Shown: in pieces, positions 9,903 through 21,209 of the stretch
Numbering within the stretch: the stretch's first letter is position 1
How the letters are laid out: each line of letters opens with the position of its first letter
Source: Symsagittifera roscoffensis
Lineage: Eukaryota; Xenacoelomorpha; Acoela; Convolutidae
Direction: 5' to 3'
Length of the DNA: 64,000 bases
Assembly (NCBI RefSeq): GCF_963678635.1
Contig: NC_087070.1
Location: 6,976,539-7,040,538 of the forward strand
Notes under the pieces: model-generated
What the model was told of the DNA's origin: nothing
The model's input: only the letters and a program-made list of their open reading frames with translations
Database searches by the model: none
Made by a program: the position numbers and the translations under genes

Positions 9903-12830
9903 GTGATGATCACAAAGATACATGCCTACTTGTTGAAGGAGGTGAACCTGGCGGAAAATGCCGGAGAAAAGACCGCTGAATTTGTGAACAGAATGTGTCA
10001 GATTACTCTGGAAACCTTCTGGACCCAGGAAGTGAAGGGACAGGAGGGCTTTGAAAGGACAGACAGCATGCTAGAAGGGTTGGGAGCCGGATGGACCGCG
10101 TCCTTCTTGGCAAAAGTTTACCCGAAAGTCTCACACTACTTGATAAAAGAATTCCTCCAAGCAGTAGTGGAAGTATCGATAGTGGAACTAATAGCCTTGT
10201 TCGTGACGTTCGGAGCAGAGAGTTTCGTGAAAGGACCGGCGATACTGCTCACCGATGGAATCCAGAACCTGCGGCTAGACGGACTTCTGACATTGATTGC
10301 AATTACCCACGGAAACTTGGGAAGACTGATGAAACTGGCACGTTGTCCAGAGCAGATGAGAGAGAGAGTGAGGAACTTGAATATGAAGAAATCCACGGAC
10401 TCGTGGAACAAGATAAGAGACCTGAGACACACTCTTATCCAGTATCTCTTACAACAAAATCGCTTTGGAACGGGAGAAGACGAGACGATTGAAAGAGAGG
10501 AAGATGTTAGACGACATGTTGGAGGCATGCCGCTGTTAACCGATCTGAGCTTGGCTATGAGAACCGATCCCTTGGCGCTGATCAGAGGAATCACGGAGTT
10601 CGTGACAGTGATCTATGGACCAGCAGTCACGTTTGCGTTCCCTGACGTTAAAGTGGAAGCATATAGGAGGTCGGTGCTGCACCTGAACCTCATATCGGCA
10701 GTGGACGGTAGTACACTGAAATGGTGTGAGCAGCACACATTGCGGGAGCTCATGAGTGAAGATCTGTTATTTGCGAAAATATCGGAGCCAGAGATGACAG
10801 TCATCAATTTTGACGATCACTTCCGTGATCGCATGGGAGAAGTAGAAAGAGGACACATCGAGGTGTTTCCAAAGCTTTGGAATCTGAGACCCTATGATAA
10901 AACGAATGGTGAAATGACCAGAGTGCCTCGTCTCACTGCAGCATATCACAAAGTGAGAGAAGAGACGAAGGACTGGGGCGATTACAAGAAGCTGCCGGAG
11001 GCAATCCCTGAATTCCCTCTGATAAGAAGGATGTTGCTCGGAGCAGTCACCGTGGTACAATCTCCTAGGTTGAGAGCATTCGAAACCAATGAATGGAGAG
11101 TAGGGAATTTCGTGGGAACGATGGATCCATACTTTGTAGCGAGAAATGCCGCCGTGTTACAATACACACGATTTGCATATACGGATCAAGCAACGAGAAG
11201 GCGAATAAGCAACGCCGCGACTCCCAAGCCTGGAAGATTTGATGAGGAATGGAAAGGATTAGGCTTAGCTCCGATGAGGATGAGAGGCAAGACCGAATTG
11301 CCTGAAGCCTCATTAATCCTGACCAGTGTAAAACAGGAGATGAAAGTGGGAGGAATACTGCAGACGAGAACCTTCCTAGCACCCTTCGGCTGCGAAGAAA
11401 TCAAAGTGGTCCATGGAGAAGAGGAAGATAAATCGGCCGGTACATTGCTTATACCGAGATTCCCGGAAGAAGCCGACAATGATGAAAAAGGACCATCGAG
11501 CTCGGACAAGGATAAGTCAGAAGGAGATGACGGACAGGGAGGAAGCCGTCAAACTGAAGAACCCATGCAACAAGATCAAGCTGGTGGGGAAGACGAAAGG
11601 GCATCGACAGGAAGAACATCCAGCCTGGATTTCAATATCTTCAGTGATCTTGAGAACAATGCAGATACGTTGGAAACGACTGAGCCAGCGGATGAAGGCA
11701 TCTCGACACTGGAGCCTCTGTCAGCCTTTATGGAAATGAAACGGAATTTGCCGGAGAGCAGCTCTCCTGGCAATTCAAGAAGTAACGACCAGAGAATCCT
11801 CATGGAATCACCTAGGAGGAGAAGAATAGAGGCCTCAGCCAGAGTACCTTTCTTGGGAACGCTGCCCGAAGAAGAATGGGAAGTACATCACCGAGACCAC
11901 GAGAGTAGGACGGGATGCAAACTGGACAGAGTGGCGTTTATGGAAGAAGTCTGGACCGTGGTTCAAAGCTATGGGACCCAGTCCATTCTGAAAACGGGTC
12001 TCAACCAACCCTTGATGAGAGAAGTCCTTGACAAGCTTGATGAGTGTGAAGGGAGACTGAGTGAGTTGTTGATCGACTCGGCCACTGATGAAAGTGAAGC
12101 GAATTCTCCTATCAAGATGACACCGCAGGACGATAAAGGAGAGGTGGTGTATCTGTCGAGAAGCAGGAGAGGGACGATGCGATCAAAATTGGTGATTGAT
12201 AAAATCAATGCAGTGAAGATGAAGTTAGGCAGCAGAGTGATGCCGAGGAGAGTTGGAAATACGAAGGTGGATTCAGAAATATCAATGAAATCTATTAACT
12301 CAGCGAAAAGGAAACGAGTTGAGGAGGTGATGGATTTGGGGCAAGGTGATTATCAACTGTCTGGCACAGATAAAATGTTAACTGATATAGCGATGGTGCC
12401 ACCCATTCTCATGGCGGGGATAAAGTCAACAGGTTATAAATCCAAAAGGAGTGACCGCACTCTGACTGGAGCAACCTTAGAACTGGAAATACTCAGCCAA
12501 TGTGGAGAGAGCACAATGAAAGACTTCAAGCCATCTCCCATGAATCACGGAAAGGGAAGTGTCGCAGGACAACTAATACCAGTGGAATATAACCGACTAA
12601 CAGTGTCGGAGACTGTGTTGATAGATGAACCCACCGGTGGATACATGGAGATGTTAGAATACCGAAACTCGGCTAGAGGGTATGTAAGGGCCCTGGAAGA
12701 TGGGAAAGCCATGGAGGGTTATCTGGAAACGATGTTGCAAGGCACCACCCTCAAGCAGAAAGCGTACGGGACTTTAGCGTCGTCTGACATACAGGCAGAA
12801 ACGATAGAGCAGTTGGTGAGCCTTCCATGA
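9903..12830 (+). pseudogene. Accessory polyprotein part 3, 975 codons, unknown function
   Basis: In the same frame as the preceding segment, separated only by TAA 9894-9896. I do not recognise the family. Residues ~1-500 are globular, alpha-rich with hydrophobic helices (for example VVEVSIVELIALFVTFG) but no clear signal peptide or transmembrane anchor. Residues ~500-640 are an acidic, S/D/E/G-rich disordered linker, followed by a basic segment, a second compact part (EEEWEVHHRD to about 730) and a basic C-terminal part. It ends at TGA 12828-12830, after which the frame stays open. No minus copy covers this part, so I cannot say whether either stop is natural. Confidence 0.5.
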
Positions 12831-12863
12831 AAAGCAGTAGTATTAAGGTATTTCGAAGAAGAA

Positions 12864-14408
12864 ATGAGGACTACGCCAAGAATACATGCTCTCGTGGCAG
12901 TACCTTACGTAAGGACAGAGTTACAACTCAGGTTCGCCTGGTGCATGATGGGACTGACTCGCGAAGAGTATGATTCAGAAGAAAGGAAGAGGTCGAAAGA
13001 AGAGAAGGTTTTCCTTATGACGAACCTGAGGGATCTGATAGTCCAGGAGGGAGCAGCAGTAGCGTGTGCGAAGCGGAGAGACGCTCTCTGTTTCATTCGA
13101 TTCCTGATAGAGCAGATTTCAGTACCTGCACTGAACACCTGTGTTAAAATTATGAGGGAAAGCAATGAGCGAACGAAAGCCTTATTCTTGCTAGCACTGC
13201 TGGATATGCAGCAAAGTAAACCGATGAGGGTGAACATGAAAGAACCCGAGGAACTAGAACCCATGAGAAAGATAGACAAAATCAGGAGATTTTCAAACAA
13301 GGAGCTGAGACTCGCTAAAGAATCTATGGGAGAATTGCCGAAATCCAGTGAATACTGTGGATCGGTCAAGAAGAAATCGTATAGCTACGTATCCGGGATC
13401 ATAGGGATAGAGTACAATCCTTTCCTGAGTGAAGACATACGCGATTGCTTCTTCGATTATGAGCAGGCGGTGTTGCTAAGATTCTGGACGTCCAGAATTG
13501 TAACGATTGAGAGCGTTAACAATCCACAGGCCAAATTGGGACTGGTCTTGGAAGAAGAGGTGACTGCACCTTCAGTACCAAAATCTGATAAAAGAGTGGA
13601 GTTTGGGTTGGGATTCTCTGATGAATTACTGAGAACGAGCTTGATGGCAGTGTGGGAATTGATGAGACCATCATGGTGTCCTAGTCCCAACGCTGACTCA
13701 ATATTGCGAGCGACACAAGACGTGCAGAGGGAACTGAATGCAGACTGTAACCTGCGTGACCTCAACATCATATATAATGTGATGATAACGGCCTCTAGGA
13801 GCAATGCAGAAGATAAAGTGGAGTTGCCCGGGTGGGGAACAGAAGACTGGGTCAAACCTGGTAGCTGTCTGGCGGAAGTCTGTGGACTGGAGGGTCACGT
13901 TTGTGGAAGTCTGGACTGTGTGAAGACCCTGGAAAAACAACACAAGCAATTGACGGTATTGTTTGAAAACGTAGTGATGAAAGCAAGCACAGAAACGGAA
14001 CTGATAGCAGATTGCCATGGAGGAACCGATGTGAATCTAGTGACTGCACTAGGATTCTACAGCATGTTTGGTTCTTTAGAGTCACTATTGAATCTAGAAC
14101 AGAAACATGAGATGGTCACAGCCATCAGTGTAGAAATATTCCCTGGAGTTCTGCAGACTGAGCAGAAATACATAGGGAAATGGAGGGAAGCAATCGAGAC
14201 GGAAATGCACATCAGACACAGTGAGACTTATTGTAGACCATCAGGAGCACGATATTTGGTGGGTTCAACATTGGCTCCAATGTGTAAGAGCAGATACCCT
14301 GTACATTTCGTAGCTGTGGACGTGAAGAGTACAAGAACGATTGTGGATCAAGCCTTCTCAGTGCCGAAAGGTGTGAGACTGGCTAGAAAGTCCGAGAAGT
14401 CATACTAG
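12864..14408 (+). pseudogene. Accessory polyprotein part 4, 514 codons, unknown function
   Basis: Starts with ATG at 12864, in the same frame as parts 2, 3 and 5; the 33 b between it and TGA 12828-12830 contain no other stop in this frame. The product is alpha-rich. About eleven cysteines are spread through it, including CLAEVCGLEGHVCGSLDC, which could bind metal or form disulfides. I recognise no family. The end is TAG 14406-14408, directly followed by more open frame. Because four consecutive segments over ~6.8 kb share one frame and none after part 2 is preceded by a promoter-like gap, a single long polyprotein is the simplest reading. Confidence 0.5.
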
Positions 14409-15424
14409 TTGCTGTGTAAGATGTTCTCAGCAGTTCCAGAGAGAACCAAAGAAGAATTGGAGTCAATACTAGGAAAGAAGTTCATGGGATACGCCAGTGG
14501 GAACTTCAGTGACTTTGAAAGACAGAAGCAGAAAGGGTCAACAGTCGCAGATTACAATGCAGTAGACGAGAATGATGAAGTCCACCGAGTGATGATGGAA
14601 GTGGAACCATTACTGGAAGCTTCGGGAAAACGTAATTGGAGGAGCATCATGTTGACACATGACGAGTTTCCTTGCCACTGCTTGCTGCAGACATGGTGGT
14701 ATCCCAAGCGTAGTAATCTGATGTTGATCTGTGACTCTGGAGAGCTGCTCTCCATGGGTTTACCAGATTCATCACAGCCCATAACAATAGTGATAGTGGG
14801 AGTTATGATGGCGATACGATGGCTGGAAGCTCATGTGAGAGAAAATAATAGACAGGAGGCACCGACGAAAGAACAGTTGCGGAAATTAGATTGTCTAAAA
14901 GATTTAGATCTTTTTGAGACAATGTGCAAAATTCTAAACATTCCGATGGAAGTGAAGAAGATATGGGCAAGAAAACGATTGATGCCATGGTTCAGAGCTA
15001 ACATGACTGCATGGTTGTACGAGTATGCGAAAAAGCATATGTCGAAGCACGGCAGGGTGTACAGTGAATATCAGCTGGACATTGGAGCAGGAGCTTTTAA
15101 GCGAGCTCTCGTGACTCATCGGAATGCAGTGACCACCGCTGTGAAAAGAATTTCCAGGACGAGTGAACGTAGTGGAAAGGAGAAGGCAGAGATGTTAAAT
15201 GAAGATTTGGAGAGAAACGTGACGTTGTGTCACCACAACAGCTTCTGCAGGAACAGAGAATCTAACGTGGATCCCCTACCTTGTTGCAAACAGAGGGTAG
15301 AAGAGCAGAAGTGTTGGAGGACGGCTTCCAGCAGCGTAAGGTAGCTAACGACGTGTTGCAAGATACGGAAACGGAAACTGAGAGTGCAGAGTCAGTATCA
15401 CAGGAGGAAGAAATGGAACATTGA
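14409..15424 (+). pseudogene. Accessory polyprotein part 5 (C-terminal), unknown function
   Basis: Continues the frame immediately after TAG 14406-14408 and runs to TAG 15342-15344; it has no ATG at its head. Visible features are an EVEPLLEASGKRNWRSIM segment, a hydrophobic strand ITIVIVGVMMAIRWLEAHV and a helical basic stretch. Around 15,220-15,300 the coding character moves to frame 2, which ends in an acidic tail (SVSQEEEMEH) and TGA 15422-15424. I take this shift as decay. No family recognised. Confidence 0.45.
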
Positions 15425-15427
15425 AGA

Positions 15428-15505
15428 ATGACCGAAAAACAAGATGCAGAAAGACGTAAATTAGAAGAATTTAGAAGTTTTAGAACTTCTAGACGACAAA
15501 AAACG
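15428..15505 (+). pseudogene. 5' stub of a further ORF, cut by the tail-to-tail junction
   Basis: ATG at 15428, four bases after the previous stop, opens a highly charged frame beginning MTEKQDAERRKLEEF. After ~25 codons the sequence runs into the inverted minus element at about 15,500. The element therefore probably had at least one more gene downstream. The stub is short and could be chance. Confidence 0.35.
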
Positions 15506-15512
15506 TGTCGAT
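15495..15512. other. Tail-to-tail junction of the two retroelement copies
   Basis: Left of here the sequence belongs to the plus copy. Right of here the reverse strand matches plus-copy positions up to about 9358 in the accessory frame. An 8-bp stem, 4-base loop quasi-palindrome (15472-15491) sits 10-20 b from the join. No target-site duplication or LTR is visible at the join, so it looks like a DNA rearrangement rather than two independent insertions. Confidence 0.6.
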
Positions 15513-16654
15513 TATTTCACCGATCGATTCGAGGATATCCTTATTCGCTGGCCATACTGCGCCTTCTGCCGTTGTAGGCTCTCTGAGTCTGCTCAGGAAA
15601 CCCCTACTGTGTAGATGATCGTTTATGCCGGCAAATACGATCGTGATCGAGTTCATTTCCGTCTCTCGTTGTACCCCGATTGCCATCGACACCGACTGCA
15701 TTAGGTCCAGGTCGACCGCTGCCAATATTATAACGTCAGGCCAAAACAGAGATCTGGATTATGCACAAAATCTGAGTTCGCGACCATCAAAAACTTTGTA
15801 TTACTCAATTCCACTTTATCATACGCTGCAAAGATAGTCTCGTTCTTTTTCATCAACCTCATCCCACCATATCTCTGAACTTCCAAGTATTTCTTCTCAA
15901 TTTCCTTCACCATGATTCAGTTTCACATCCTGCAACGGTCTCGCATTTACTGGACATATTGTGTTGTTTGAGGATAGTCCCTCTAAATCGGCAAATCTTA
16001 AAGCGGCCGTGGAGCTGAAGTTAATGCCAGCTGCTATCAACCAGTCCACACCTGCGATTGAGTACAGTCCGTTGACTGATAGCCTCGCTCCATTCAGCAT
16101 CCTTATGGCATCGGCTGCAAACCTTACCGTCTGAAGGTTCAATTTCATCAGGTCCTGTTTATAGACATGCGAGGGGGAAGGTATGGGCCTCGACCACATC
16201 AGAGAGCTTCTCTCTGGTCGTCGTTCCTCTCGGCTGGTGCTCGTAGTCTCTGATCTAGTCTCCGATCTCGTCTCCGATCTCGTTTCCGGTCTTGAGTCAC
16301 TTGTTGTCTCCGTAGTCGAGTTGGCAGGTCCTAATATTCGCCGTGGATGAATGGTTCTTCTTACTGGCGCCTCTCCCAATCGGTCCTGTACGTCCGTTCT
16401 TTGCCCTGGCTCGCTGGAGCTTTGCGGCCTGTAGGTTATGGCTGGGACCGCTCCTAGACGTGTTTCTAGGTTGGGGGGGGGGGCACGAAGGTTGAGAGTG
16501 CCGGCTCATTCGTCGTTTCATCTTTCTTTAGCACTCCCGTGTCAAAGAGCTCGACATCCATTTCGTCCAGTCGCTCCTGGAAGACTCGGTTCATCCAGGC
16601 TTGTCCTTCTATACTATCAAAGTCGGTTCCATCGGTGGTAAGTCTGGCCTGATT
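15505..16654 (-). pseudogene. Accessory frame, third block: end of SGNH hydrolase, R/E/T-rich tail and part 2
   Basis: On the minus strand this runs from TTDGTDFDSIEG (block V of the SGNH fold) through a repetitive R-S-E-T-rich tail (15897-16379 is continuous with part 2) to IVFAGINDHLHSRG and stops at the junction. The block V histidine codon of the plus copy is GAC (Asp) here, at 16622-16624, so the catalytic dyad is broken. A one-base deletion near 15,760 shifts the frame before the AGINDH strand. The tail contains short tandem SETR-type repeats encoded by repeated ctcgtctccgat units. Confidence 0.65.
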
Positions 16655-16656
16655 CA

Positions 16657-17142
16657 TAGTTTATCATAGTAAGTCTGGATTGGTTATGGTTAGATATTAA
16701 CTTTTTCAATCTCCTGGGAAAATCAACTTAATTTTGTTCTTGTTATTCATTAATTCTTCCAATCTCTTGGGAAAATTTAATTTATTTTTGGTTCTTGTTA
16801 TTGACAATCTTATAATTTTTTTGGTTCAGACCGAAAATTTCGTTGCAAGAGCTGTTCACCAACGTTCAAAAAAAGCAAATACCAAACTTCGAAGAAAATT
16901 ATGCTTTTTTGAGACTCGCTATTTTAGGTTACAATAATTTATTACGTCTTCAAAATGTTTGAGCTTTGATAATCTGACTCTGTTTCCATTTACCATTCAT
17001 AATTTTGAGAGATGACAAATTTTTATGTTTTTTGTTTTGGTAAATCAATCTTTCCCCTATACCATTTTATTATCTTCTAGTAAGCGTTAATAGGACCATT
17101 ATTAGATGATTCGATGGCCTAACTTCAATCAACATAGGTTCT
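16657..17142. other. Foreign AT-rich insertion/replacement inside the SGNH gene copy
   Basis: About 485 b unlike the element on either side. It replaces the segment between SGNH blocks III and V that is intact in the neighbouring block (19140-19420). It has an internal two-copy repeat (16708-16760 and 16761-16812: caatctcYtgggaaaat... ttcttgttatt). No coding potential and no terminal inverted repeats were seen. Confidence 0.55.
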
Positions 17143-18318
17143 CATTGTTTGTCCCTATTAGAATCATTATGTCAGAGAACCTTCCTGGGTTCATTAGCTC
17201 CACCATTTGATATAGGTGGGCTATCGTGGCACCTCCAAAGGACATCACCATGGTGATCCAAGATGTTCTCAAGTTTTGAAGAACTCTCACCAAACTGTCA
17301 CCCAGTATCAAATAGGATGTCCCGAGCGGCGGTTGTCGCATGTTTATCGCCGGACTCCAAGCCGATCGATTAAAGCAGGCTCGCGGATCAGCATCCGGAA
17401 CTCCTGTGAAGTTATTCTTCACCTGGTTGTTCTTCTGCACGTCAAACACTCGGGACACTTTCTTCATTGGTATTTCCTTCATTTTCCTCTCAGGGGCCCT
17501 AGATGTCTTCTCTGGTAACGTGACACTGTCAATTCCCGTTTTCTTTGACATTTCTCGGGAGAGTTCTACTCTGCCCGTGTCGTCTATTCTTCCATAGGGT
17601 GCAGTCACCCCGGAACCTGGCGCGTGCCTAATAGCGACTAATCGTCCAGCTGTTTCTATCAACTTCCTCACTGTCTGCTCCACGACTGGGTCACCTAGGG
17701 TATCACTTGGGTCTGGGATACTTACTCTTCTTGTCGTAGTCGGGGGTCGCACCTCAGTTGTCTGACTTAGTTCGCGAGGCGTCAGGAGCTCAATCGGGGA
17801 CTGCCCACGAGGAACATCCCTTGCAGGTATGGTTCTTTCTACCGCTGTCGTTAATGCTAGTCGTTCCGGTCGCTCCTTAAACTCCTGCCTCAAGCGTTCT
17901 ATCTCCTCGTTCTGCTTCTTGTTGCAGTCCTCGAACAGTCTCTTCCACTGTTTCGGTCCTCTTCGAACAGTCTCCTCCACACGCTGCCTGGTTACTCATT
18001 TCTTGATGCATCCTTCTCACTCCAGGCTTAGGCTTGGTCGGAAGAGGCTCTTCATCTGGTTGGTAAGTCCTGGAACTTCCCAATCTAGGCTCTAGGCTTG
18101 TTCGCCAAGTCAATTCCTGAGAGCGCAGCGTTTCTCCACCTCATTACCCTCTTGTTTGGGCGGCGGTATAGTACTCCCTGTTGTCCATAAGCGGCCATCA
18201 ATAAGATTTCCTGGGGCGGTCCCCACGTTGTCGTGCCCTAAGATGTTTATTAAGGCAGCCAGCAACATGACTACCTATGGGTCCTCCAGAGCGAACATGG
18301 GGGTGCTCTTTCTTTTAC
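17143..18318 (-). pseudogene. Accessory frame, third block: coiled coil and SGNH blocks I-III
   Basis: The minus frame at 17129-17980 carries the coiled coil (KQNEEIERLRQEFKERPER), then GDSLVR, FGGATI and LIGTNN (block III Asn present; Asp replaced by Asn, TNN against TND). The start of the accessory frame is missing: the copy opens at the segment equivalent to plus 6577. A deletion in the region equivalent to plus 6880-7010 is shared with the second block. The hydrolase is truncated at 17142 by the foreign insertion. Confidence 0.65.
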
Positions 18319-18320
18319 AT

Positions 18321-20338
18321 AAAATGGGGGTGCTCGTATTTGCTTGAATATTTTCACATAATGTCCTATTGGTGCCCTCGTTGTCAAGCATCTTCCGGGT
18401 CTTTCTTCTCAATTTCCTTCATCGTGATTCAGCTTCACATCCTGCAACGGTCTCGGATTTACTGGACTCATTGTGTTGTTTGAGGGCAGTCCCTATAAAT
18501 CGGCAAATCTTAAGGCGGTCGTGGAGCTGAAGTTAATGCCAGCTGCTATCAACCAGTCCACATCTGCGAATGAGTACAGTCCGTTGACGGATAGCCTCGC
18601 TCCATTCAGCATCCTTATGGCATCGGCTGCAAACCTTACCGTCTGAAGGTTCATTTTCATCAGGTCCTGTTTTTAGACATGCCAGGGGGAAGGTTTGGGC
18701 CTCGACCACATCAGAGAGCTTCTGTCCGGTCGTCGTTTTTCTCGGCTGTTGCTCGTAGTCTCTGATCTAGTCTCCGATCTCGTCTCCGATCTCGTTTCCG
18801 GTCTCAAGTCACTTTTTGTCTCCGTAGTCGGGTTGGCATGTCCTAGTTTTTGCCGTGGATGAATGGTTCTTCTTACTGGCGCCTCTCCCAGTGGTCCTGT
18901 ACGTCCGTTCTTTGCCCTGGCTCGCTGGAGCTTTGCGGCCTGTAGGTCATGGCTGGGACCGCTCCTAGACGTATTTCTAGTTTGGGGGGCACAAAGATTG
19001 AGAGTGCCGGCTCATTCCTCGTTTCTTCTTTCTTTAGCACTCCCGTCCAGGCTTGTCCTTCTATACTATCAAAGTCGGGTCCATCGGTTTCATCCAGGCT
19101 TGTCCTTCTATACTATCAAAGTCGGTTCCATCGGTGGTAAGTCTGGCCTGATTCATAGCTCTGAGCTCGTGTTCAATGACCATGAGAATCATCCAGCCAG
19201 AATTAAGACTCGCCAGATTGCTCAGTATGTTGTTCCACCTGATGAATCCTTCGTTATGCCTCCTTCCTGCCGATGTCAACGTTCTCGTGCGCATCGGTAC
19301 GGTGTGGACGGTCAGTACCACGCACTTGAACTTCTGCCAGAGATTAATGAATAGGCACACCATTATCGATTCACATTGTGCCTCTTCCTCATCTGAGCCT
19401 CTGGACACATTGTTTGTCCCTATTAGGATCATTATGTTAGAGAACCTTCCTGGGTTCATTAGCTCCACCATTCGATATAGGTGGGCTGTCGTGGCACCTC
19501 CAAAGGCCATCACCGTGGTGATCCAAGATGTTCTCAAATTTTGGAGAATTCTCACCAAACTGTCACCCAGTATCAAATGGGATGTCCCGAGCGGCGGTTG
19601 TCGCATGTTTATCGCCGGACTTCAAGCCGATCGATTAAAGCAGGCTCGCGGATCAGCATCCGGAACTCCTGTGAAGTTATTCTTCACCTGGTTGTTCTTC
19701 TCCACGTCAAACACTCGGGACCCTTTCTTCATTGGCATTTCCTTCATTTTCCTCTGAAGGACGCACCTCCGTTGTCTGACTTAGTTCGCGAGGCGTCAGG
19801 AGCTCCATCGGGGACTGCCCCCGAGGAACATCCCTTGCAGGTATGGTTCTTTCTACCGCTGTCATTAATGCTAGTCGTTCCGGTCGCTCCTTAAACTCCT
19901 GTCTCAAGCGTTCTATCTCCTCGTTCTGCTTCTTTTTACAGTCCTCGAACAGTCTCTTCCACATGTCTCGGTCGTCTTCGAACATTCTCCACCACACGCT
20001 GCCTGTTTACTCATTTCTTGATGCATCCTTCTCACTCCAGGCCTAGGCTTGGTCGGAAGAGGCACTTCATCTGGTTGGTAAGTCCTGGAACTTCCCAATC
20101 TAGGCTCTAGGCTTGTTCGCGAAGTCACTTCCTGAGAGCGCAGCGTTTCTCCACCTCATTACCCTAATGTTTGGGCGGCGGTATAGTACTCCCTGTTGAC
20201 CATAAGCGGCCATCAATAAGACTTCCCTGGGGCGGCCCCCACGTTGTCGTGTCCTAAGATGTTTATTAAGGCGGCCAGCAACATGACTACTTCTGGGTCC
20301 TCCAGAGCGAACATGGGGGTGCTCTTTCTTTTACATGA
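18321..20338 (-). pseudogene. Accessory frame, second block: coiled coil, SGNH hydrolase, part 2 start
   Basis: A minus-strand block with the same limits as the third block, equivalent to plus ~6577-8935. It contains coiled coil (19707-19997), a deletion of ~200 b, then an SGNH hydrolase (19061-19606) reading through the codon that is TAA 7894-7896 in the plus copy. Block V has GAC for the catalytic His (19121-19123). A 47-b tandem duplication (19046-19139) repeats the block V region. The R-S-E-T tail and the RLSVNGLYS region follow. Frames are broken at several points. Confidence 0.65.
19046..19139. repeat. 47-b tandem duplication in SGNH block V region
   Basis: Two copies of tccaggcttgtccttctata... 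ending at tccatcggt, offset 47 b, absent from the other two copies, so this is a local event in this block. Confidence 0.7.
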
Positions 20339-20835
20339 CATGGGGGTGCTCGTATTTGCTTGAAAATTCTCACATGTTGTCCCATTGGTGCCCTCGTCGT
20401 CAAGAATCTTCCGGTTTTTTCTTCTCGATTTCCTTCATCGTGATTCAGCTTCACATCCTGCAACGGTCTCGCATTTACTGGACTCATTGTGTTGTTTGAG
20501 GGCATTCCCTCTCAATCGGCAAATCTTAAGGCGGTCGTGGAGCTGAAGTTAATGCCAGCTGCTATCAACCAGTCCACACCTGCGATTGAATAAAGTCCGT
20601 TGACGGATAGCCTCGCTCCTTTCAGCATCCTGTTTATAGACATGCCAGGGGAAACTATGGGCCTCGACCACATCAGAGAGCTTCTGTCTGGTCGTCGTTC
20701 CTCTCGGCTGGTGCTCTTAGTCTCTGATCTAGTCTCCGATCTCGTCTCCGATCTCGTTTCCGTTCTCGAGTCACTTGTTGTCTCCGTAGTCGGGTTGGCA
20801 GGTCCTAATCTTCGTCGTGGATGATCCTCGTCCAT
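20339..20835 (-). pseudogene. Accessory frame, first block: start codon fused to the post-SGNH segment
   Basis: After the conserved acceptor and spacer, the ATG corresponding to plus 6472 is followed within two codons by sequence equivalent to plus ~8400. About 1.9 kb (coiled coil and SGNH hydrolase) is therefore absent. The fusion is in frame for 107 codons (20512-20835) into the RLSVNGLYSIAGVDWL region, then breaks at 20506-20511 and continues to 20287. Confidence 0.6.
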
Positions 20836-21209
20836 CTTCTTTTAGATTCGATTCTATTATCAGTTTGATCAATTGAAATCAGGCGAATAATTAAACGATC
20901 AATCAGGATCTAGAAGAGAGGTCACGAATATCACTTTTGTCAGCATTACTCTAATTTCGTTTTAAAACTTATTTGAAACAATTAGATAAAAAGATTTTGA
21001 TCTATAAAAATATTAAAATCAGTTTATTGCTAAAATTTTGGAATTCGACATAAGAATGGACAGTCCAAACTTTGGATTTATTCCTAGGATCGTCATTCGG
21101 TTACTCACGGTCACTAATCCCTCCTTACCCAGGGTCTTAATAACACAACACATAACACAGAACATATCACACACAACACACTTAGTATGACACCTTCCTG
21201 CATGCAACC
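20836..21209 (-). promoter_or_regulatory. Pol-accessory spacer of the minus element
   Basis: Equivalent to plus 6072-6471. The segments tccaaactttgga and the acceptor ctctcttctag plus the following tcctgattgatc are conserved, while the rest is diverged. No ORF. Confidence 0.5.

Larger units (their letters stand above)
1..15505 (+). mobile_element. Decayed giant Ty3/gypsy-type LTR retroelement, plus copy (5' end outside window)
   Basis: Seen: in order, gag zinc knuckles, aspartic protease with DTG, the N-terminal start of RT, integrase with HHCC and DDE motifs, an acidic tail with a macro-like domain, a spacer, and a ~9 kb accessory frame. The PR-RT-RH-IN order is that of Ty3/gypsy elements. 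No LTR is visible: the 5' end lies left of base 1 and the 3' end is cut at ~15.5 kb, where an inverted related copy begins. The copy is dead: RT and RNase H are deleted and frames are broken by stops of all three kinds and by 1-base shifts. Even so, over 15 kb of internal sequence is much larger than the usual 5-8 kb gypsy element. The coding strand is purine-rich throughout. Confidence 0.85.

Noticed and set aside
983-15424. Stop codons read as sense by a variant genetic code
   Set aside because: TAA, TAG and TGA all occur, several are sense in sister copies, frameshifts accompany them, and the endosulfine exons use standard code.
15505-21209. Separate small genes suggested by many 60-180 codon frames on both strands
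   Set aside because: All are fragments or antisense shadows of the repeated accessory blocks.
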